Positions 19,553 to 29,423 of a DNA stretch of 64,000 nucleotides are shown one piece after another. This DNA comes from an uncultured Pontibacter sp. (GTDB taxonomy: Bacteria > Bacteroidota > Bacteroidia > Cytophagales > Hymenobacteraceae). The notes under the pieces are model-generated. The model saw only the letters and a list, made by a program, of their open reading frames with translations. It ran no database searches and was not told the DNA's origin. Position 1 is the first letter of the stretch. Every line of letters begins with the position of its first letter. Made by a program: the position numbers and the translations under genes. The stretch is from assembly GCF_947499215.1 (NCBI RefSeq), contig NZ_CANMNI010000002.1:744001-808000 (forward strand). Direction: 5' to 3'.

Positions 19553-20293
19553 GTGTCTTCATCATTTCTACGACTAACATCCGTTAATCTTCACATCGAC
19601 GGAATCGGGAAGGTTCTGATCGAACGAAGCGACAAGGCCAAGCGCCTGAGCATCAGTGTGCGCCCGATCAAAGGTATACGTGTAGCGGTGCCGCCGCATA
19701 TCAGCTTCGAAAAGGCAGAACAGCTTATTTATACCAAAAGCGACTGGATAAAGGAGCATCAGGCACGCATGAAGCAACAGGAAGCCCGTGTGACCATGTA
19801 CGATGGCAACACCGACTTCAAAACGCGCAGCCATACCTTGCGCCTGCTCACCCATGCCCAGTACACTATGCGCTGCGTGATCGAGAACGGTTATATCAAC
19901 GTGTTCTATCCGGCCTACAAAGAGGTGCGCGACAGCGACGTGCAGAAGTTCATTCGCAAATCCATTGAAGAGGCCTACCGCAAAGAAGCCAAGACATATC
20001 TTCCGGAGCGCGTGAAGTATTTTGCCGATAAGTTTGGTTTCGACTACCAGAACGTGTTTATCAAAAATGCAAAGTCGCGTTGGGGCAGCTGTTCACACAC
20101 CAACAACATCAACCTGAACCTGCACCTCATGCGCCTGCCCGACTCGCTCTGCGACTACGTGATCCTGCATGAGTTGGCCCACACCATCGAGAAGAACCAC
20201 GGACCGGGATTCTGGTCGCTGCTCGACAAAGTTTGTCCGAACTCCAAAATGCTGGACAAGAAACTGAAAGCTTACCGTATCTCCATTTACTAA
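19553..20293 (+). CDS. M48-like YgjP/SprT-type metallopeptidase (DUF45), GTG start
   Basis: KSRWGSCSHTNNINLNLHLMRLPDSLCDYVILHELAHTIEKNHGPGFWSLLD. Confidence 0.9.
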   Translation: MSSSFLRLTSVNLHIDGIGKVLIERSDKAKRLSISVRPIKGIRVAVPPHISFEKAEQLIYTKSDWIKEHQARMKQQEARVTMYDGNTDFKTRSHTLRLLTHAQYTMRCVIENGYINVFYPAYKEVRDSDVQKFIRKSIEEAYRKEAKTYLPERVKYFADKFGFDYQNVFIKNAKSRWGSCSHTNNINLNLHLMRLPDSLCDYVILHELAHTIEKNHGPGFWSLLDKVCPNSKMLDKKLKAYRISIY

Positions 20294-20396
20294 CAGAAAC
20301 TGCCTATCGACAGAACGCTTACTACCACTGAAAACTTACTGACAATAACATGCGCCACAAGCGCCATCGCTCACACCGCATACGTAAATAAGAAAT

Positions 20397-20435
20397 AAAA
20401 AAGCGGCCGAGGTATAAACCCCGGCCGCTTTCATT
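20397..20435 (+). terminator. Intrinsic terminator
   Basis: AAAGCGGCCGaGGtataaaCCcCGGCCGCTTT. Confidence 0.8.
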
Positions 20436-20457
20436 TTTATGCGTTTTACAAACACTA

Positions 20458-20715
20458 TCAGCTGGCTTCGCGCACCGCATGCGACGCTACAAAGTCCACA
20501 AAATCGCCCACGGTATTGATCGGCACCTCATCCGGAATAGTGATCTGGAAGTTTTTCTCCAACTCCAAGATTATATCCACTACATCCACTGTGTCGAAAC
20601 CGAAATCTTTCTCCAGCCTCGCGTTGGCTTGCAGGCGGGCCGGTCTTATCTCTTTGGTTTTGCTAATGATGCGGATAACCTCGCGCTCAATAGCCTTATC
20701 AGCTGTTGCAATCAT
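20458..20715 (-). CDS. Acyl-carrier-protein-like protein with Thr at the phosphopantetheine Ser position
   Basis: ATADKAIEREVIRIISKTKEIRPARLQANARLEKDFGFDTVDVVDIILELEKNFQITIPDEVPINTVGDFVDFV; ACP fold with D-T-V in place of D-S-L. Confidence 0.82.
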   Translation of the reverse strand: MIATADKAIEREVIRIISKTKEIRPARLQANARLEKDFGFDTVDVVDIILELEKNFQITIPDEVPINTVGDFVDFVASHAVREAS

Positions 20716-20719
20716 ATAT

Positions 20720-23700
20720 TTATAGGGTGTATTCTCTCACTACTTTTCCATTTACAGGCACCTCAGTTTCTTCCTGAGGTATAATTTTCACGCCTCCTGC
20801 GGGCTTTCTCTCTCCTTTTACTTTGGCTCTGATTCTTTCATTGAGCAGGTACATCACCGGCACAATCAAGAGTGTAATGATGGTGGCAAAACCCAGGCCA
20901 AAAATGATGGTCCATGCCAGCGGCCCCCAGAAAGCGGCACTATCACCCCCCATAAAGAAGTTCGCTTTGAACTCCGTGAACAGGGTGTAAAAGTTCAGGT
21001 TTATACCTAACGCCAGCGGTATCAGGCCTAGTATAGTTGCTGTCGCCGTTAGCAATACCGGGTTCAGACGCGTCTTGCCTGCTTCCACGATCGCCTCTTT
21101 CAGGTCGCGGCCTTCTTCTATCAGCATGTCAGTGAATTCCACGATCAGGATACCGTTTTTCACCACAATACCTGCCAGCGCCACAATACCCACACCGGTC
21201 ATTACCACCGACACGTCCATTCCGAAGATGGAGAAGCCCAACAACACGCCGATGATACTGAACAGCACCTCCGACAGAATGATGAACGGCTTCGAGATGG
21301 AGTTAAACTGCGTCACCAGCACCAAGAAGATGATCAGGAAGGCCGCCACCAGTGCGATCATCAGGAAGTTGGCTGTTTCTTCCTGCTCCTCCTGCTCTCC
21401 ACCCATGCTGATCTCAAAGCCTTCCGGCGTTTCGAAATTCTGCAGCGCGCTTCCGATGCTCTGCACCACTTCGTTTGTGTTATACCCATCCAGCACGTTC
21501 GACTCTAGCGTTACCACCCGCTTCAGGTCCTTGCGCTTGATACCACCGTATGAGGTACCGTACTCAATGCTCGCCAGCGACGAGAGCGGGATCTGGCGCA
21601 CCTGTCCGCTATTCATGTCACGATAGGTGATGCGCATACCCATCAAGGCATCAATATTTTCGCGGTAAGGCTCTGCGTAGCGCACCTGTATGGGGTACTC
21701 CTCTTCGTCGAGTTTGAACTTGGAGGCTTCGTCGCCGAAGATGGCCGTGCGCATTTCCATACCTATCTGTCCGGTGCTGATGCCTTCGCGGTTAGCGCGC
21801 TCCCGATCGATGTTGATGATGATCTCCGGCTTGCTGTCTTCCAAGTCGCTGCGGAGTTCTTCTATACCGCCAATCTGCTGCTGCTCTATGTAAGTCTGTA
21901 CTTGCTTCGAAAGCGCCACCAGTTGTTCAAAGTCTTCGCCGGCTATCTCAATGCTGATCGGCTTGCCCACCGGCGGACCATTCTGCTCTTTGTCAACCGT
22001 GATGTTGGCGCCCGGTATACCGCGCACCACATCGCGTATTTCGTTCATGTACTCCTGCGTGCTGCGCTCGCCAGACCGGTATTGATACTCAACAAAGGCT
22101 ACGGTAACCTTCCCTAAGTGAGATTGTGCGGTCACACTGCGGTCGTTTTGGTCGCCGGCACCAATGGCGACATTGGAAATAACCGATTCCACATCAGTGT
22201 TCTCATCGCCGATTACCTGATAGATGCGCTTCTCCACCTCCTTCGTAACCGAGTCAGTCACAAGCTGATCGGTACCGACCGGCATACTGATGTAGGTATA
22301 CACAAAGTTCGGATCGGAACTAGGGAAAAATTCTACTTTAGGCGGAAACAGAACTGTTATCACGACCGAAAAAATCAGTAACAAAATTACTCCTACAAAC
22401 ACGAAAACAGGTCTGAATCCAACCAATGTCCAGCGCAAAAGGCGCTCATAGCCCCGCATAAAACGCGGTAGGGTCGTGTTCTGGAAACCATGAATCATCG
22501 GGCGGAACACAAAACGGTTGAGCAGCACCAGCACCACAGCCAGCATGATCAAGTTCGCTGTGCCGTACCAACCAGCCATGTAACCTACTACTGCTACCAG
22601 CGCAGCACCACCTATCAGCAACCAGAAGTTACGGCGGGCACGCGGCGCGATATCTGCCTCCTGCTCATGCTCTTTCTTCATGAAAGAAACCGCAAATACC
22701 GGGTTTATGATAAAGGCCACCAGCAATGATGCCATTAGCGTTACGATGAGCGTGATCGGTAGGTAGAACATAAACTTGCCCACAATGCCCGGCCAGAAGG
22801 CCAGCGGCAGGAAGGGCGCCACCGTGGTAAGCGTACCGGCCAACACAGGCACAAAAACCTCACCGGCTGCCAGTTTAGCCGATTTGAATACTCCTAAGTT
22901 GGACTGGTGCAGGATACGGTGCGTGTTCTCGATCACCACAATGGCATCGTCCACCACGATACCCAAAGCCAATAGGAACGAGAAGAGTACGATCATATTG
23001 AGTGAGAAACCCAGCACCGGCATCAGCATAAAGGCGATGAACATGGAGATCGGCACCGACAAGCCCACAAAAATGGCGTTAGTCGTACCCATGAAGAACA
23101 TCAGGATCAGGGTCACCAGCACAAAACCGATGATAATCGTGTTGATCAGGTCGTTCAGGGTATGGCGCGTCTGAGTGGACTGGTCGCCTGTGATGGTAAT
23201 TTTGAGGTCGGCTGGTAGCACGGAGGCCTGCATTTCCTCTACCATCTCGTGGATGTTGTCTGAGGCCTGTATCAGGTTCTCTCCACTACGCTTGATCACG
23301 TTGAGCGTGATAACCGGGGAATTGTCCAGACGGGCAAAGCTTTCCTGCTCTTCAAAACCTTCTCTTACCTCAGCAATTTCTTTTAGCTGTATGTTAGCGC
23401 CCGTCAGCGATTTTACCACAATGTCGCCGATCTTGTTTGGGTCAGTATACTGCCCAACCACACGCACCGAGCGTTTTGTTTCGCCTACCGAAATATTGCC
23501 GCCTGACACCGTTACGTTTTCAGATGCAATGGCACGACTAATGTCTGCAAAAGTTACCTGCGCCACCTGCATCTTATACAGGTCCACGTCCACCTGCACT
23601 TCCTTGTCGAGGGCACCCACCATATCCACGCGGGTAATCTCGGGCTGCGATTCAATGCGGTCCTGTATGTCTTCGGCGTAATTTTTAAGGCGGTCGAGGC

Positions 23701-24154
23701 TGTAGTTGCCCGACACGTTGAGGTACATGATCGGGAACTCGGAGAAGTTCACCTCCTGCACGTCCGGGTCTTGGTCGAGGTCAGTTGGCAGATCGGTACG
23801 GGCTTTGTCCACAGCGTCCTTCACCAACTGCTTCGCCTCCACCACATCCACGTCGGTGTTGAACTCCACCGTGATCATGGAGAAGTCCTGAATGGAGTTG
23901 GATGTTACCTCCTTCACCCCAGAAATAGCCTTCAACTGCTTCTCGATGGGGCGTGTAACCAAGTTCTCGATATCGGAGGGCGAGGTGCCCGGGTATACCG
24001 TGCCCACAAACACCGTCGGGATGACGATGTCGGGGAAGTTCTCTTTTTGAAGCGTGATGTACGAGAATATACCCCATACCGTGATGATCAGGGTAATGAT
24101 GTAGATACTCGTCCTATTATCAATGGACCAATTGGTCGGCTTGAAATATTTCAT
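20720..24154 (-). CDS. RND efflux transporter permease (AcrB/HAE1 family)
   Basis: 1144 aa; NRTSIYIITLIITVWGIFSY..., GIVVDDAIVVIENTHRI, GIVVKNGILIVEF, two six-TM blocks. Confidence 0.95.
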   Translation of the reverse strand: MKYFKPTNWSIDNRTSIYIITLIITVWGIFSYITLQKENFPDIVIPTVFVGTVYPGTSPSDIENLVTRPIEKQLKAISGVKEVTSNSIQDFSMITVEFNTDVDVVEAKQLVKDAVDKARTDLPTDLDQDPDVQEVNFSEFPIMYLNVSGNYSLDRLKNYAEDIQDRIESQPEITRVDMVGALDKEVQVDVDLYKMQVAQVTFADISRAIASENVTVSGGNISVGETKRSVRVVGQYTDPNKIGDIVVKSLTGANIQLKEIAEVREGFEEQESFARLDNSPVITLNVIKRSGENLIQASDNIHEMVEEMQASVLPADLKITITGDQSTQTRHTLNDLINTIIIGFVLVTLILMFFMGTTNAIFVGLSVPISMFIAFMLMPVLGFSLNMIVLFSFLLALGIVVDDAIVVIENTHRILHQSNLGVFKSAKLAAGEVFVPVLAGTLTTVAPFLPLAFWPGIVGKFMFYLPITLIVTLMASLLVAFIINPVFAVSFMKKEHEQEADIAPRARRNFWLLIGGAALVAVVGYMAGWYGTANLIMLAVVLVLLNRFVFRPMIHGFQNTTLPRFMRGYERLLRWTLVGFRPVFVFVGVILLLIFSVVITVLFPPKVEFFPSSDPNFVYTYISMPVGTDQLVTDSVTKEVEKRIYQVIGDENTDVESVISNVAIGAGDQNDRSVTAQSHLGKVTVAFVEYQYRSGERSTQEYMNEIRDVVRGIPGANITVDKEQNGPPVGKPISIEIAGEDFEQLVALSKQVQTYIEQQQIGGIEELRSDLEDSKPEIIINIDRERANREGISTGQIGMEMRTAIFGDEASKFKLDEEEYPIQVRYAEPYRENIDALMGMRITYRDMNSGQVRQIPLSSLASIEYGTSYGGIKRKDLKRVVTLESNVLDGYNTNEVVQSIGSALQNFETPEGFEISMGGEQEEQEETANFLMIALVAAFLIIFLVLVTQFNSISKPFIILSEVLFSIIGVLLGFSIFGMDVSVVMTGVGIVALAGIVVKNGILIVEFTDMLIEEGRDLKEAIVEAGKTRLNPVLLTATATILGLIPLALGINLNFYTLFTEFKANFFMGGDSAAFWGPLAWTIIFGLGFATIITLLIVPVMYLLNERIRAKVKGERKPAGGVKIIPQEETEVPVNGKVVREYTL

Positions 24155-24172
24155 ATTCTGCTGCTTAAAAGA

Positions 24173-25321
24173 TTATTGCTGCGCGATACTTTCTTGGTTG
24201 AAAACAACCGGCTGCCCCTCGTTCACACTCTGGTATCCTGCTGTAATGATGTAATCCTGCGCTGTTAGGCCTTTCAGCACCTCTACCTGACCTTGGTAGT
24301 TCACACCAGTCTCCACCTCTTTGCGGGTAGCCACATAGCGCTCGCCCTGTTTTTGGGCCACGTACACATATTGCGAATTTTCGTCGCGCTGCACCAAGTT
24401 GACAGGTATAGTGATGGCGTCTTCTTTGCGATAGTCCTGTATGCGCACCACCGCCACCAAGTTCGGACGGAGCTCAACGTTCACGTTTTTCGGACGGAGC
24501 TCGACCATAAACGTGCGGCTGCTTGGGTTGATAAAGCGGCTCACCACATCCACAGTGGCTGTTATTTCCTCATTCAGGTCAGGGAAGCGCACACGGGCCT
24601 CGTCGCCTTTGCTGATTTTTGCCAAGTAAGCTTCCGAAACCTCCGCCACGATCTTAGTGCCATTGGTGTTCACCACCCGGATGATGCCCACGCCCGGCGC
24701 CACGGCCTCTCCGGCATTCGGGATCACGTTGTCTACCACGCCGCTCACAGGCGCCTTTATATTGTACTGGTCGCGCTGCTGCTGCAGGGTGGCGAGGTTA
24801 CGCTCCAAAGCCTCTTTGTTATTTTTGGCTGTCAGGAACTGCATCTCCGTGCCGATCTTCTGGTCCCAGAGGTTTTTCTGGCGCTCGTAAGCTACATTAG
24901 CCAACTCCATACGGGTGCGTACCTCGGCAATGTTCTGCTCCAGCACCTGCGCGTCTATTGTCGCCATGGTCTGGCCTTTCGTTACTTTGTCGCCGCGCTT
25001 CACGCGCATGCTTGTCAGCACACCCGGTACTTTGGCGCTTACCAGCACGTTTTGGTCGAAGTCCACACGGCCCTGCACTTCTAAGTAGTGACGGAACGTG
25101 TCCTGCTGCACCTGCGCCACGGTTACCGGCACAGTCTTCTTCTCAACCGGACCACCCTTTCCCTCTGCCTTTAGCTCCGCTTCCAGTTGTGCGATTTGCT
25201 CCTGTAGCTCGGTCTGCTGCTTCTTCAGGTCAGCCAGTTGCGCCTCTTTGTCGTTGCCTTGGTTGCAGGCGGCAAGGCTTAGGAACAGGGCCAGCGATGA
25301 AACTCCAAATATCTTCTTCAT
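24173..25321 (-). CDS. RND efflux periplasmic adaptor subunit (lipoprotein)
   Basis: Lipobox LSLAAC; coiled coil; SAKVPGVLTSMRVKRGDKVTKGQTMATID...YNIKAPVSGVVDNV. Confidence 0.93.
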   Translation of the reverse strand: MKKIFGVSSLALFLSLAACNQGNDKEAQLADLKKQQTELQEQIAQLEAELKAEGKGGPVEKKTVPVTVAQVQQDTFRHYLEVQGRVDFDQNVLVSAKVPGVLTSMRVKRGDKVTKGQTMATIDAQVLEQNIAEVRTRMELANVAYERQKNLWDQKIGTEMQFLTAKNNKEALERNLATLQQQRDQYNIKAPVSGVVDNVIPNAGEAVAPGVGIIRVVNTNGTKIVAEVSEAYLAKISKGDEARVRFPDLNEEITATVDVVSRFINPSSRTFMVELRPKNVNVELRPNLVAVVRIQDYRKEDAITIPVNLVQRDENSQYVYVAQKQGERYVATRKEVETGVNYQGQVEVLKGLTAQDYIITAGYQSVNEGQPVVFNQESIAQQ

Positions 25322-25353
25322 AATAAGTCGTGCGTAAATCTTTTTCGGGTGTT

Positions 25354-26724
25354 TTATTTTGTCAATAGGGTGCCGGTGGCTTTGTCGAGGTTCACTTTCG
25401 CGATGAGTGCGTCGTACATGGCGGCGTAGTAGTTGGTCTGTGCTTGGCGCAGGTCCGTTTCGGCGGTCACAACCTCTAAGTTAGAGCCCACACCCTCCTG
25501 AAACTTGATCTTGGCAACGCGGGAAATCTCTTCGGCCAGTTCTAGATTCTCGCGCTGCGATGCCAGCACGTCGAGTGAGTTGGTCAGGTCAGTAGAGGCC
25601 TGCTCCAGTTCCAGATCTATACCCTGCTCCAGATTCTCAAAACCAAGTTTGGTGTTTTCGAGCGTCAGGCGGGACTGCTGTACTTGGTAGTGCTTGCGCA
25701 GGCCGTCGAAGATCGGTACCTGCAGACCTAGCCCCACATAGGCAAAGTCGAGCCAGTTGCGACTACGGGTCATCTCGCTAAAGTCATTGTTGGCGGCCAA
25801 ATAGCCGTAACGACCATTCAAAAATAGTTTCGGCAGGTAACCGGAGCGGATGTTTCGCAGGTTCAGCATGGCAAGGTCGCGCTGCGTTTCAAGCATGGAG
25901 TATTCGATGCGGTTGCTGTAGTTAAAGCCGTTGCGATCCGTCTTGGCCATATCCACCTGCACTTCGCTCAGGCTGTCTGTCAAGATCAACTCTTCTTTCT
26001 GCGGCATACCCATCTGGAACTTGAGCAGGTCTTCGCCCAAAATGAGCAAGCGCTCGGTCTTCTGCTTTTCTACTTTCAGGTTGTTGTAAGTCACCCGCAG
26101 ACGGTCCACATCCAGTTTTTCGGCCACGCCATTGTCGAACATCACTTGCGTTTGCTTCAAGAGTGTGTCGAGGCGGTAGAGGTTCTGGTTGAGGAGCTCC
26201 ATGCGCTCCCGGCTAACTAGCACACTGTAATAGGCTTTTGTCACCTGCTCAACTACTTCTATCTCAGTTTGCACCGTTCCTTTTTTGGACAGTTCGGTAT
26301 AGGTCTTAGCTGCCTTCAGGCCGATCAGGTAGGAGCCGTCGAACAAGAGCTGGCTGGCTGTGATCGCGGCGTTACCGGTATACTGCGGCGTAAACACCAC
26401 GGGCACGAAGGTGCCCGGCTCCGGCGAGTTTGGGTCGTCCGGATCCTGAAAAAACTCAGCCGGCAGGAAGCTCTTCTGCTGAATAACGTTCTTGCCCAAG
26501 TCGGCGGCTGCATTAATCTGGGGTAAGCCCATCGCCCGGATCTCCCCTACTTTGGCTTTGTCAATGTCTTGTTGGTTGCGGGCCATTTTTAGGTTGGCAC
26601 GGTTCTGCAGGGCATACTCTATACTCTGTTGCAGACTAAATGCCTGCGGCGACCCTTGCGACAGCACCTCTAAAGGGCTTAGCAAGACAAACAGTGCCAG
26701 TAACAGGCTGATGTGTTTTTTCAT
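25354..26724 (-). CDS. TolC-family outer-membrane efflux protein
   Basis: SLQQSIEYALQNRANLKMARNQQDIDKAKVGE...; EGVGSNLEVVTAETDLRQAQTNYYAAMYDALIAKVNLDKATGTL. Confidence 0.93.
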   Translation of the reverse strand: MKKHISLLLALFVLLSPLEVLSQGSPQAFSLQQSIEYALQNRANLKMARNQQDIDKAKVGEIRAMGLPQINAAADLGKNVIQQKSFLPAEFFQDPDDPNSPEPGTFVPVVFTPQYTGNAAITASQLLFDGSYLIGLKAAKTYTELSKKGTVQTEIEVVEQVTKAYYSVLVSRERMELLNQNLYRLDTLLKQTQVMFDNGVAEKLDVDRLRVTYNNLKVEKQKTERLLILGEDLLKFQMGMPQKEELILTDSLSEVQVDMAKTDRNGFNYSNRIEYSMLETQRDLAMLNLRNIRSGYLPKLFLNGRYGYLAANNDFSEMTRSRNWLDFAYVGLGLQVPIFDGLRKHYQVQQSRLTLENTKLGFENLEQGIDLELEQASTDLTNSLDVLASQRENLELAEEISRVAKIKFQEGVGSNLEVVTAETDLRQAQTNYYAAMYDALIAKVNLDKATGTLLTK

Positions 26725-26744
26725 AATTGGAGAGGTGTGAACGA

Positions 26745-27383
26745 TTATTCTTCTTCAGTAATTTGCTTGTAGTCGTTGATCATCTTGTGTCCTTTGAGCG
26801 TGGCAATCCCGAGCATAAAGTACTCGAGGCTGGCCGTCTGCACATGCAGCAACTCAAATTGGAAGCGCGGGAAAAGGGTTTCATCAAAAGGCACCTCGAT
26901 TTGGGCAAGGCGAAGGCGGGCGATCACCTCTACGTCTAGGTCTTGACGGAACAGGCCTTCAGAGATGCCACGCTCGAGGTTATCCTTTATCCGGTGAAGG
27001 AAGTCATGGCTCTTGTACTCCTGCCACTTTTGCCAAGCATTGGCATGGTACTTCTGCAGGTCGTAGAAAATGCCGGGGTGAATGCTGGCGAAGACCCGGC
27101 GCGTGGTCTTCATGATCGCGAAAAGCTCTTCGATGGCATTGGGCGCCTCTTGCTTGCATCGCTCACAGTCCGCATCCACTGAGGTCAGGTAAGAGTTGAT
27201 CGCCCAAAACACAATCTCGTCTTTGTTGCTGAACCACTTGTAAATGGTCTTCTTCGACATGGAAAGGTGCTGGGCAATGTCGTCCATAGAGGAACCCTTG
27301 ATGCCACGGCGACAGAAAAGCTTAAATGCCTCTGCTGCGATCCTGTCTTTTACCGATGGTTGTACTGTCGTTTCCATTTTCAT
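26745..27383 (-). CDS. TetR/AcrR-family regulator
   Basis: RIAAEAFKLFCRRGIKGSSMDDIAQHLSMSKKTIYKWFSNKDEIV. Confidence 0.93.
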   Translation of the reverse strand: MKMETTVQPSVKDRIAAEAFKLFCRRGIKGSSMDDIAQHLSMSKKTIYKWFSNKDEIVFWAINSYLTSVDADCERCKQEAPNAIEELFAIMKTTRRVFASIHPGIFYDLQKYHANAWQKWQEYKSHDFLHRIKDNLERGISEGLFRQDLDVEVIARLRLAQIEVPFDETLFPRFQFELLHVQTASLEYFMLGIATLKGHKMINDYKQITEEE

Positions 27384-27646
27384 AATTCCGGGGCAAAACT
27401 ACGGAAACGTTTTTTATCCCGAAAGTTTCCGCAAGTGTTTAACAGAATTATTTAGTAAATGTTCAGACTTTCAGGGCGAGTTAAAATCTGCCTCAAGTGT
27501 GGCAAATTTGACAGGTTTTTGTAAGGGAGAAAAACAAATTAGACGAACAGGGCAAAAGCTGATTCAGACGCTTGCATTTTGACTTCAAACAGCTAAAACC
27601 ATATCCATAATCAGATAAATTCAAATATTTACATAGGGATAAGCGA

Positions 27647-28390
27647 TCAAATGCCCAGCACACCTCGCAAGCGGGTATAGCCGCTCTTGCTCAGAGGAAT
27701 GCGCTCGCCGTTGCGCAGCAGGGCCACATGGCTGTCTTTCTCAAAGGGCTCAATGCGCGTGAGCTGCGACAGGGCCATTATATATGAGCGATGCACCCGC
27801 ACGAACTGCTTTGGATCCAGTGCTTTTTCATAATAGCCCATGGTTTTCTTCTTTAGGAACACGCCGTCTCGGGTATGGATCTTCACATAGTCATCGTAGG
27901 CTTCTAGGTATAGCACATCTCCTACAGGTATAATCCGGATGTTGTTGCCTGCCCTCACCACAATGCGGTGCTGCTCTTCAGGTTGTTTGCCAGTAGCTTC
28001 GTCCAGCGCGGCGCTTGCAGGTATAGCCTTTGCCACTGTCTGGCTCTGCAACCACTTGCGTATGGCCGCATCAAAGCGCTCCTTGCTGAAGGGCTTGAGC
28101 AAATAATCCACGGCATTGGCCTCAAAAGCTTTGATAGCATACTCGTCGAATGCGGTGGTGAAGATAACGCCGGGCGCCTGTTCCACCAGCTCCAGCATCT
28201 CGAAGCCATTGATCTTGGGCATCTGGATGTCGAGGAAGATCAAGTCGGGCTGGTGCTGCATGATGGCCTTTACGCCCTCGAAACCGTCGCCGCACTCCTG
28301 CACCACCTCCAGTTCGGGGTATGCTTGCAGGTACTCGGCCACAATGCTGCGGGCCAGTGGCTCATCATCTATTATCAGGCATTTTTTCAT
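27647..28390 (-). CDS. LytTR-family response regulator
   Basis: MKKCLIIDDEPLARSIVAEYL...LIFLDIQMPKINGFEML; LytTR domain YLEAYDDYVKIHTRDGVFLKKKTMGYYEKAL...FVRVHRSYIM. Confidence 0.95.
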   Translation of the reverse strand: MKKCLIIDDEPLARSIVAEYLQAYPELEVVQECGDGFEGVKAIMQHQPDLIFLDIQMPKINGFEMLELVEQAPGVIFTTAFDEYAIKAFEANAVDYLLKPFSKERFDAAIRKWLQSQTVAKAIPASAALDEATGKQPEEQHRIVVRAGNNIRIIPVGDVLYLEAYDDYVKIHTRDGVFLKKKTMGYYEKALDPKQFVRVHRSYIMALSQLTRIEPFEKDSHVALLRNGERIPLSKSGYTRLRGVLGI

Positions 28391-29423
28391 AGTGCTGGGG
28401 TATCTGGATGGTGGTAGTGAACTGATGGTCTTGTTGTGAGGTGCGCAGCAGATCCTGTCTGGCATAGAGCAGGTATAGCCTGCGCTGAATCGAGTCGAGC
28501 CCGAAGCCGGTGCCTTTGCGGGGCTGGCTCGTGGCGGGGTCGTAAGGGTTTTGAGTGGTGATGGTCAGGTAGCCGTCAGCGGCAGTGGCTTTTACTTTGA
28601 TGGCCGTCTCCCCTACTGTATCGTAGAGCCCAAACTTGATGGCGTTCTCCACGACCGGCTGCAGCAACAAAACAGGCAGCTTCATGTTTTGGCTCTCCTC
28701 TGTGGCCTCTACCTCTACCTGCAGCCTGTGCCCGAAGCGCACCTTCTCAATGTCAAGGTAAAGCTGCAGTTGCTTCAGTTCCTCACCTAGCGGCACCAGT
28801 TGGTTGTTGTCCTTGCGCAGGGTGCCGCGCAGAAAATCCGAAAGCTGTTGTACCATCGTGCGGGCCTGTTCGGGCCTGCTCACCGCCAATGCGCTGATGG
28901 AGTTGAGGCTGTTGAACAAAAAGTGCGGCTGCAGTTGCTGGCGCAGGTTGTAGAGCTCGGCTTCGCGGGCCAGCTTTTCGGTGGCGGCTTTGCGCTTCTC
29001 GGCCTCCTGCAGCTCACGGGTATAGAACCAGAGCCACGTCAGGAGGAGCATCAACAGCAGCATCAGCCAGTTAAAAGCCACCCGAACGGCTAGGGTACTG
29101 TTCACGAAACTCAGGTAAGGCGCATTACTTTCGAACAGGGTATGGGCGCTCCAGTAGAAGATGGTGGCGCTTATACCTGCCAGCCCGAGGCTCCAGCCCA
29201 ACAGGTAGCCTGCCTGCCGTAAGCTAGGTTGGTAGTAGCGCAGACCCGTGCCCATGGCATAGCCACCAATGGCCAGAACCAAATTGGTAAGCAAAGCATC
29301 CGTTACAGTGATGCGCCACCCGAAGCCCGTCGGCCACAGTACCAGTGCCTGTACCAAGGACCAGAGCAAAGCCCAGCCGAGGTATAGCAGCCCCAAGCGT
29401 ACCTGTGACGCCACCCCCTCCAT
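28365..29423 (-). CDS. LytS-like sensor histidine kinase
   Basis: LRQQLQPHFLFNSLNSISALAVSRPEQARTMVQQLSDFLRGTLRKDNNQLVPLGEELKQLQLYLDIEKVRFG. Confidence 0.95.
   Translation of the reverse strand: MEGVASQVRLGLLYLGWALLWSLVQALVLWPTGFGWRITVTDALLTNLVLAIGGYAMGTGLRYYQPSLRQAGYLLGWSLGLAGISATIFYWSAHTLFESNAPYLSFVNSTLAVRVAFNWLMLLLMLLLTWLWFYTRELQEAEKRKAATEKLAREAELYNLRQQLQPHFLFNSLNSISALAVSRPEQARTMVQQLSDFLRGTLRKDNNQLVPLGEELKQLQLYLDIEKVRFGHRLQVEVEATEESQNMKLPVLLLQPVVENAIKFGLYDTVGETAIKVKATAADGYLTITTQNPYDPATSQPRKGTGFGLDSIQRRLYLLYARQDLLRTSQQDHQFTTTIQIPQHYEKMPDNR

Noticed and set aside
20720-24268. Several + strand ORFs (21075-21626, 22776-23174, 23175-23681, 23771-24268)
   Set aside because: Antisense to the well-supported RND permease gene; Ser/Thr/Ile-rich shadow translations.
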